8,149 bases of DNA from Flavobacterium sp. GTDB taxonomy: Bacteria > Bacteroidota > Bacteroidia > Flavobacteriales > Flavobacteriaceae. The notes under the pieces are model-generated. The model saw only the letters and a list, made by a program, of their open reading frames with translations. It made no database searches and had not been told where the DNA came from. Made by a program: the position numbers and the translations under genes. Below, one piece after another: positions 1 to 3,521 of the stretch. Numbering within the stretch: the stretch's first letter is position 1; each line of letters starts with the position of its first letter. The stretch is taken from the NCBI GenBank assembly GCA_019105125.1, contig JAHRWO010000244.1:1-8149 (forward strand), given 5' to 3'.

Positions 1-381
1 ACTGAGTTTGTAAACGAATTTGCAAGTACAGATGGAGCTTGGGGAACCATTGAAAAAGGAGATGAAATTCCATACATTTCAAAACACCAATTTAATGCTT
101 CAATTGCATTAGAACATGCTAAATTTGAATTGATTTTAGGCGCAAGATTTAATGGTGAATTCAGAACAGTAGCGGGTCAAGGTTCTATTCCAAATCAATT
201 TTCTGTACCAAATAACACGGTTGTAGATTTTGGTTCAAAATATAAATTCAACAAACATTTTAGCCTAACTGGAAACATCAATAACCTTTTCAATACAACG
301 TATTTGGTTTCAAGAGTACCAGCAGGATTAAGACCAGGAATGCCATTTAGTGCCTCTGTCGGAATTGCTGCTCAATTTTAA
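1..381 (+). CDS. TonB-dependent receptor, C-terminal fragment (FecA-like)
   Basis: The reading frame is open from the first base and ends at TAA 379-381, giving the last 126 residues of an outer-membrane protein whose N-terminus lies outside the window. The sequence alternates short strands and turns, as in a 22-strand TonB receptor barrel. It contains the 'NINNLFNTTYLVSRVPAG' segment, equivalent to the 'N(V/L)F(D/N)xxY' motif near the end of these receptors, then 'LRPGMPF', and it finishes on a terminal strand 'SASVGIAAQF' with the C-terminal Phe typical of barrel proteins recognised by the BAM complex. The 'GLRPGMP' turn resembles FecA-type (ferric dicitrate) receptors, but the plug and ligand-binding loops are missing, so the substrate is not established. 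A strong terminator follows 25 nt after the stop, so this is the last gene of its transcript. The TonB-receptor call is firm; the FecA assignment is tentative. Confidence 0.85.
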   Translation, partial: TEFVNEFASTDGAWGTIEKGDEIPYISKHQFNASIALEHAKFELILGARFNGEFRTVAGQGSIPNQFSVPNNTVVDFGSKYKFNKHFSLTGNINNLFNTTYLVSRVPAGLRPGMPFSASVGIAAQF

Positions 382-406
382 TAATTTTAGTTAGTTTTAA
401 GTTAAT

Positions 407-441
407 AAAAAGCAATCTCATGATTTTTGAGATTGCTTTTT
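407..441. terminator. Strong hairpin terminator, probably bidirectional
   Basis: A perfect 14-bp inverted repeat (AAAAAGCAATCTCA at 407-420 and TGAGATTGCTTTTT at 428-441) encloses a 7-nt loop. The plus strand ends in a T-run, and on the minus strand the hairpin is followed by TTTTTATT. It closes the TonB receptor ending at 381. On the minus strand it is the first clear stop after the gene ending at 584, which implies that minus-strand transcripts could run antisense through the small gene at 455-583. Confidence 0.85.
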
Positions 442-442
442 C

Positions 443-450
443 TACTTTTG
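443..450 (+). promoter_or_regulatory. Bacteroidetes -7 box for the small Cys-rich gene
   Basis: TACTTTTG matches the Bacteroidetes sigma-70 -7 consensus TAnnTTTG and lies just past the terminator stem. The box ends only 4 nt before the ATG at 455, so a start site 5-7 nt downstream would give a leaderless or nearly leaderless mRNA. No TTG/TTTG -33 element sits at the usual 17-23 nt spacing. The match may therefore be fortuitous, with the gene depending on read-through from upstream. Confidence 0.4.
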
Positions 451-454
451 TACT

Positions 455-583
455 ATGAATATACAACAAATCTTAGTTTACCTTTCTCTTGCCATTGCCG
501 TAGGTTTTTTGGTAAAAAAATTCTTTTGGAAAAAACGCAAAAAAAAATCAAAACCTTGTAACGACGATTGTGCTTGTCATTAA
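455..583 (+). CDS. FeoB-associated Cys-rich membrane protein
   Basis: This 42-residue ORF starts at ATG 455 and stops at TAA 581-583. It has one N-terminal transmembrane helix (about residues 4-20, ILVYLSLAIAVGFLV), then a strongly basic stretch (residues 21-33, mostly Lys/Arg with FFW), and a C-terminal cysteine cluster C35-x3-C39-A-C41-H42. This architecture (short TM helix, Lys-rich linker, C-terminal Cys/His) is that of the FeoB-associated Cys-rich membrane proteins, usually encoded right after feoB in Bacteroidetes and thought to assist ferrous iron uptake. Its biochemical role is not well established. Here no feoA or feoB is adjacent: upstream is a TonB receptor beyond a terminator, and downstream is a convergent gene whose stop codon abuts its own. 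The setting among metal-transport genes supports a role in metal handling. The family call rests on architecture and remembered sequence pattern. Confidence 0.8.
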   Translation: MNIQQILVYLSLAIAVGFLVKKFFWKKRKKKSKPCNDDCACH

Positions 584-589
584 TTAATG
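578..589. repeat. 12-bp palindrome holding both convergent stop codons
   Basis: CATTAATTAATG is a perfect palindrome. Read on the plus strand it gives His-stop for the Cys-rich protein (CAT TAA, 578-583). Read on the minus strand it gives His-stop for the outer-membrane protein (CAT TAA, 589-584). The two genes therefore end back to back with no intervening base and the same last codon. Confidence 0.9.
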
Positions 590-1450
590 TTTCTTATTAT
601 GACTTGGTTCGTATATCAATCGTAAGAACGAACTAAAACGTTCATTTTCTCTATTTACGGGAATTCCAGTTACAATTCCCACCATCAAATTATCAGCTAT
701 ACCAACACGCATTTGCGGACGAATGGTCATATCAAAATCGTTATTGTGATTAATTTCTTTGTTGAATTCTATTCCAATAAAATTACGCGTTCCAGAAATC
801 ATATAATGAAAGTTGGAATTGATTTGGTAATTCGTATGCCAAGAATTCTCACTAAAATTATGCTCAAAAACAGGTCCGGTGTACAACAATGTATGAAAAT
901 TATCACCCCATCTTTTAGCGGCTACAAAAAAAGGATTGTATAGATTTCCTTTAAAAAATCGGTCGCTATCATAATTTTTAAATTCTGTCATTTCAAATTC
1001 ATGAATGTATCCAATTGCAAGGGAAGTTTTATATTTTTCCGAAACCAAAAAAGAATATTGAGCTGCTAATTTTAATCCGTTAAGTTTACTATTAGGCGCT
1101 TGAATATCATTTGCTAATGGATAATAAAATGAAAAAGGTAGTTCGATTTCTAAACCCAAACGGTCTATTGGTGCCCATTCGTATTCTACCAAGGCAGTGT
1201 ATCTATCATACGAATTAGCATCAGCTAAACCAAAACCAACATTCCATTCCTTTTCCCCTTTTCGCGCTCCTAAATCTCTAATTAAATCAATATAAAGTGG
1301 TTCGGCATGTAAGATTTTAGGTCGAAGTTTTGGATTTTCAACTTCTTGTATATACAAACTGTCTTTTATTTCGTTTTCAGTTTGTGCTTGTGATGGAATT
1401 GTAAAAAGGGCAACCATCAACCCTACTAAAACATAATAGTTTGTTTTCAT
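584..1450 (-). CDS. Outer-membrane beta-barrel protein of unknown function
   Basis: The 288-residue product begins with a clear Sec signal peptide (MKTNYYVLVGLMVALFTIPSQA, probable cleavage after Ala22). A conserved-looking block at residues 48-72 follows, containing 'HAEPLYIDLIRDLGARKG' and then 'EKEWNVG'. From about residue 70 to 282 it shows alternating amphipathic strands with aromatic girdles (for example 'YTALVEYEW', 'LGLEIELPFSFYY', 'HTLLYTGPVFEHNF', 'NFIGIEFNKEI'), as expected for an outer-membrane barrel of roughly 12 strands. The last strand is 'FSSFLRLIYEP' (272-282), followed by a short tail SHNKKH. I do not recognise a characterised family; it resembles proteins sometimes labelled outer-membrane transporter-like in Flavobacteria. 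It is the last minus-strand gene downstream of the regulator/ZIP pair, 71 nt after the small exported protein, so it may belong to a metal-related transcript. A bacterial porin or efflux-associated protein is an alternative. Confidence 0.75.
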   Translation of the reverse strand: MKTNYYVLVGLMVALFTIPSQAQTENEIKDSLYIQEVENPKLRPKILHAEPLYIDLIRDLGARKGEKEWNVGFGLADANSYDRYTALVEYEWAPIDRLGLEIELPFSFYYPLANDIQAPNSKLNGLKLAAQYSFLVSEKYKTSLAIGYIHEFEMTEFKNYDSDRFFKGNLYNPFFVAAKRWGDNFHTLLYTGPVFEHNFSENSWHTNYQINSNFHYMISGTRNFIGIEFNKEINHNNDFDMTIRPQMRVGIADNLMVGIVTGIPVNRENERFSSFLRLIYEPSHNKKH

Positions 1451-1480
1451 ATTCTAATTTGATAATAGACATTTAAAAAT

Positions 1481-1498
1481 TACTCCATTATTGGAGTT
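1481..1498 (-). terminator. Weak hairpin between two minus-strand genes
   Basis: A 6-bp inverted repeat (ACTCCA at 1482-1487, TGGAGT at 1492-1497) with a 4-nt loop is followed on the minus strand by AATTTTTAAAT. It lies between the stop of the small exported protein (1522) and the start of the barrel gene (1450). The stem is short and AT-poor only in its core, so it could be a weak terminator or attenuator, or it could be chance. Confidence 0.3.
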
Positions 1499-1521
1499 AA
1501 AATCATTTGTAAAAAATCAAA

Positions 1522-1911
1522 TTAAATAAGCGGTGGTGGCGAAGTTATTTCTAAAGAAATACTATCAAAAAATGGTAATTGTAAAATCGACTTTTCATTG
1601 GAATACCAATTAAAGTTATTACTCTTAAAACCATCATTTAGATGGAAAACAAAAAAATCTAAAGAAATTGATTTTTTCATTGATTTTTGAGAAGTATTCT
1701 CAACATCATCTTGCTCAGAAATAGCATTTTCAAAACCCAATACTTTTTCAACCAAAAGTTCTACTATACTCTCTTGATCGTTGAATTTTAGATTTTCTTG
1801 TTGAGAAAAAATTTGAACATCAGGTGCATCTACACTACAATTCAAGAAATAAAACGCCATGAAAATCCAAAGGAATTTTCCAAAACTAGTTCTATTTATC
1901 AATCGTATCAT
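1522..1911 (-). CDS. Small exported protein with Pro-rich C-terminus, possible lipoprotein
   Basis: The 129-residue product has a basic N-terminus (R3, R7, K12), a hydrophobic core (residues 13-23, FLWIFMAFYFL) and then N24-C25-S26. This fits a signal peptide and could be a loose lipobox with Cys25 as the lipidated residue, but Asn at -1 is atypical, so ordinary signal peptidase cleavage is possible. The mature part is acidic and polar (QEN, DQES, EQDDVEN) with no domain I can name, and it ends in SPPPLI. Small exported Bacteroidetes proteins with a terminal PPP-x motif occur near metal-efflux operons, as far as I recall; this is an impression and not a verified family assignment. The gene lies 57 nt downstream of the ZIP transporter and 71 nt upstream of the barrel protein on the same strand. 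ATG 1911 is chosen because it keeps the positively charged n-region; an internal Met18 would remove it. Confidence 0.65.
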   Translation of the reverse strand: MIRLINRTSFGKFLWIFMAFYFLNCSVDAPDVQIFSQQENLKFNDQESIVELLVEKVLGFENAISEQDDVENTSQKSMKKSISLDFFVFHLNDGFKSNNFNWYSNEKSILQLPFFDSISLEITSPPPLI

Positions 1912-1915
1912 GACG

Positions 1916-1923
1916 CAAAAATA
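1916..1923 (-). promoter_or_regulatory. -7 box upstream of the small exported protein
   Basis: On the minus strand this reads TATTTTTG, matching TAnnTTTG, and ends 4 nt before the ATG at 1911. No TTG lies at a normal distance (the nearest are 13 and 31 nt away), so an independent promoter is uncertain. If active, it would give a nearly leaderless transcript and make the gene partly independent of the dtxR-zip mRNA. Confidence 0.35.
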
Positions 1924-1941
1924 AACATCGAAAATACAATG

Positions 1942-1953
1942 TAAAACGTTTTA
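1942..1953. promoter_or_regulatory. Perfect 12-bp palindrome, candidate operator
   Basis: TAAAACGTTTTA is a perfect palindrome in the 57-nt gap between the ZIP gene (stop at 1969) and the start of the small exported protein (1911), centred about 36 nt upstream of that ATG. It has no loop, so it is not terminator-like. A near-copy, TAAACGTTTTA (one A shorter), lies in the divergent promoter region at 3481-3491. Function as a regulator-binding site is inferred. Confidence 0.35.
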
Positions 1954-1968
1954 ACAAAGATTTATAGC

Positions 1969-2787
1969 TTAACCTAGAGCTACATCTAAAGTCATCATCA
2001 CGATAAATCCGCCGATAAAACCTAACGTAGCAATATCGGTATTTTTATCTTGTTGTGTTTCGGGAATAACTTCTTCCACTACCACAAAAATCATGGCTCC
2101 CGCAGCAAAAGCTAATGCATAAGGTAAAATAGGCGTGAAAAAAGTAACAGCAACCGCTCCTAAAACTCCAAAAATAGGTTCTACAATAGCAGATGATTGT
2201 CCGTACATAAAACTTTTTCTTCTGCTCATTCCCATTCTTCGTAATGGCATGGAAACCGCAATTCCTTCAGGAAAATTTTGAATTCCAATTCCAATGGCTA
2301 AAGTAACTGCTCCTGCGATTGAAGCTTCTGGAATTCCCGCTGCGACTCCACCAAATAAAACTCCAACTGCTAATCCTTCCGGAATATTGTGCAAAGTTAT
2401 CGCCAAAACCAAAAGTGTTGTGCGTTGCCAAGGCGATTTAATTCCTTCCGTTTCTTTGAAATTAATGTGCATGTGTGGCAAGACTTTATCCAAGCCGAAA
2501 ATAAATAAAGCTCCTAAAGCAAATCCAAACGCTGCCGGAATTACTTTTACAAAACCATCGCCATCACTCATTTCGATAGCAGGAGCTAACAAACTCCAAA
2601 AACTAGCTGCGACCATTACGCCACCAGTAAAACCTAGCATTCCGTCTAAAACTACTCGGTTCATACTCTTAAAAAAGAACACAAACGAAGCACCGAATGC
2701 TGTTAAACCCCAAGTAAAAGTAGTAGCCAAAAATGCCGCCAAAATTGGGTCAATACTCTCAAAAAAATGAATAATTGAATCAAACAT
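1969..2787 (-). CDS. ZIP family divalent metal transporter (GufA-type)
   Basis: A complete 272-residue polytopic inner-membrane protein, the normal length for bacterial ZIP carriers, with about eight predicted helices. The diagnostic ZIP motifs are present: HNIPEG at residues 133-138 in the TM4 region, QNFPEG at 170-175 in the TM5 region, the VEP motif at 202-204 and EE at 238-239. These supply the His, Asn and Glu ligands of the binuclear metal site. The loop before TM4 carries His105 and His107 (LPHMH), a short version of the His-rich loop of this family. Gln170 replaces the His of the classic ZupT 'HNFPEG', as is usual in the GufA subgroup. The likely role is uptake of Zn2+, Fe2+ or Mn2+ into the cytoplasm; the sequence alone does not give specificity. 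The ATG follows the stop of the upstream metalloregulator by only 2 nt, so the two are co-transcribed and the transporter is probably metal-repressed. Confidence 0.93.
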   Translation of the reverse strand: MFDSIIHFFESIDPILAAFLATTFTWGLTAFGASFVFFFKSMNRVVLDGMLGFTGGVMVAASFWSLLAPAIEMSDGDGFVKVIPAAFGFALGALFIFGLDKVLPHMHINFKETEGIKSPWQRTTLLVLAITLHNIPEGLAVGVLFGGVAAGIPEASIAGAVTLAIGIGIQNFPEGIAVSMPLRRMGMSRRKSFMYGQSSAIVEPIFGVLGAVAVTFFTPILPYALAFAAGAMIFVVVEEVIPETQQDKNTDIATLGFIGGFIVMMTLDVALG

Positions 2788-2789
2788 AC

Positions 2790-3437
2790 TTATTGAACGT
2801 ATAAATTATTAGCAATTTTATTCGAAATCGTTAGACGTTTTCCATCGATTTCAACTGTTAGAGTATCATCAAAGTCTTCTTTATCGATTACTTTTACAAC
2901 TGAACCTAATGCAATTTTTTGCTTGTCTAAATATTTTAAAAAATCGGTAGAAGAATCTTTAACGCCAACACAATGAAATGATGCATTAATTTCTACTTCC
3001 GATAACAATTGCTTTTCGATTTTCTTAATTACACCTTTTGCATCTGGAATGGGATCTCCATGCGGGTCGGCTACTGGAAATCCTAAAAAAGCATCCAATT
3101 TATTAATCAATTGTTCCGATTTTATGTGTTCCAATTCTTCTGCAATTTCGTGCACTTCATCCCACGAAAAACCTAATTTATCTACTAAAAAAACTTCCCA
3201 CAAACGATGTTTTCTCACAATCATTTTTGCTGAATGTAAGCCTTTATCAGTAAGCGTAACGCCTTGGTATTTTTGATAACTCACCAAATCTTTATCCGAA
3301 AGTTTCTTCAACATATCAGTAACTGATGACGCTTTGGTATCGAGCATTCCAGCAATAGCGTTCGTATTAACGCCTTTTGGAGACACCAACGACAAATGAT
3401 AAATAACTTTAATATAGTTTTCTTCCGAAATGGTCAT
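2790..3437 (-). CDS. DtxR/MntR-family metal-dependent transcriptional regulator
   Basis: The start is ATG at 3437-3435, giving 215 residues (MTISEENYIK...); a TTG 6 nt further upstream is less likely. Three regions are visible. Residues 1-65 form a winged helix-turn-helix (recognition helix around DTKASSVTDMLKKLSDKDLV, wing YQKYQGVTLT). Residues 66-135 form the metal-binding and dimerisation helices, with H77, H96, E100, E103, H104 and PHGDP at 125-129. Residues 145-215 form a FeoA/SH3-like domain. H77 and E100/E103/H104 align in pattern with the MntR ligands H77, E99, E102 and H103, while the first-helix ligands D8 and E11 of MntR appear as N7 and K10. The expected role is a cytoplasmic repressor activated by Fe2+ or Mn2+, acting on the zip gene behind it (2-nt gap) and probably on the divergent TonB receptor operon. 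Which metal it senses is uncertain. Confidence 0.92.
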   Translation of the reverse strand: MTISEENYIKVIYHLSLVSPKGVNTNAIAGMLDTKASSVTDMLKKLSDKDLVSYQKYQGVTLTDKGLHSAKMIVRKHRLWEVFLVDKLGFSWDEVHEIAEELEHIKSEQLINKLDAFLGFPVADPHGDPIPDAKGVIKKIEKQLLSEVEINASFHCVGVKDSSTDFLKYLDKQKIALGSVVKVIDKEDFDDTLTVEIDGKRLTISNKIANNLYVQ

Positions 3438-3448
3438 AAACAATTCAT

Positions 3449-3480
3449 TTTGACAAATATATAAAGTTTTTTTAGTTTTG
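3449..3480 (+). promoter_or_regulatory. Promoter of the TonB receptor-cyclase operon
   Basis: A -33 TTTG (3449-3452) is separated by 20 nt from a -7 TAGTTTTG (3473-3480), a good match to the Bacteroidetes consensus TTTG/TAnnTTTG. The start site would fall near 3486, inside the AAACGTTT palindrome, leaving a leader of about 35 nt before ATG 3522. A second -7 match (TAGTTTTG, 3496-3503) lies 23 nt downstream but has its nearest TTG at only 15 nt. Confidence 0.6.
3454..3461 (-). promoter_or_regulatory. -7 box of the dtxR-zip promoter
   Basis: On the minus strand this reads TATATTTG, matching TAnnTTTG, 16 nt before the regulator's ATG. Transcription would begin about 10 nt upstream of that ATG. 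A good -33 TTG is not visible. The box lies 2 nt from the -33 TTTG of the divergent plus-strand promoter, so RNA polymerase could not occupy both at once. Confidence 0.5.
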
Positions 3481-3504
3481 TAAACGTTTTATTTTTAGTT
3501 TTGT
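3469..3504. repeat. 13-nt direct repeat with 23-nt period in the divergent promoter
   Basis: TTTTTAGTTTTGT occurs exactly at 3469-3481 and 3492-3504. Each copy contains a -7-like TAGTTTTG. The period of about two helical turns would place both copies on the same face of the DNA, as expected for tandem promoters or for two bound regulator dimers. Confidence 0.7.
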
Positions 3505-3509
3505 CTAAA
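3481..3509. promoter_or_regulatory. Candidate operator: AAACGTTT palindrome plus TTTAG-N6-CTAAA
   Basis: Two dyads lie between the main -7 box and the receptor's ATG. One is AAACGTTT at 3482-3489, within TAAACGTTTTA, a near-copy of the palindrome at 1942-1953. The other is TTTAG (3494-3498) and CTAAA (3505-3509) with a 6-nt spacer. DtxR-family operators are AT-rich dyads of similar size, and a repressor bound here would block the receptor promoter. Binding by the adjacent regulator is inferred. Confidence 0.4.
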
Positions 3510-3521
3510 TTTAATTTTATA

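Noticed and set aside
713..943. 76-residue plus-strand open frame inside the barrel gene
   Set aside because: It is antisense to a protein with a clear signal peptide and barrel pattern, and has no features of its own.
1942..1953. Reading the TAAAACGTTTTA palindrome as a terminator for the ZIP gene
   Set aside because: It has no loop and no following T-run, so it cannot form a stable intrinsic terminator hairpin; an operator is the better reading.
2294..2770. 158-residue plus-strand open frame opposite the ZIP gene
   Set aside because: It is the antisense of a well-supported ZIP transporter; its composition (Lys, Pro, Ala, Asn) simply mirrors membrane-helix codons and it shows no domain or promoter.
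3438..3443. TTG start two codons upstream of the metalloregulator ATG
   Set aside because: DtxR-family proteins of this group begin near 'MT(I/F)SEENY', and an ATG is available exactly there.
3501..3521. TTG start for the TonB receptor
   Set aside because: The TTG is part of a -7-like box, would lie close to the predicted transcription start, and adds residues before a perfect signal peptide that begins at ATG 3522.
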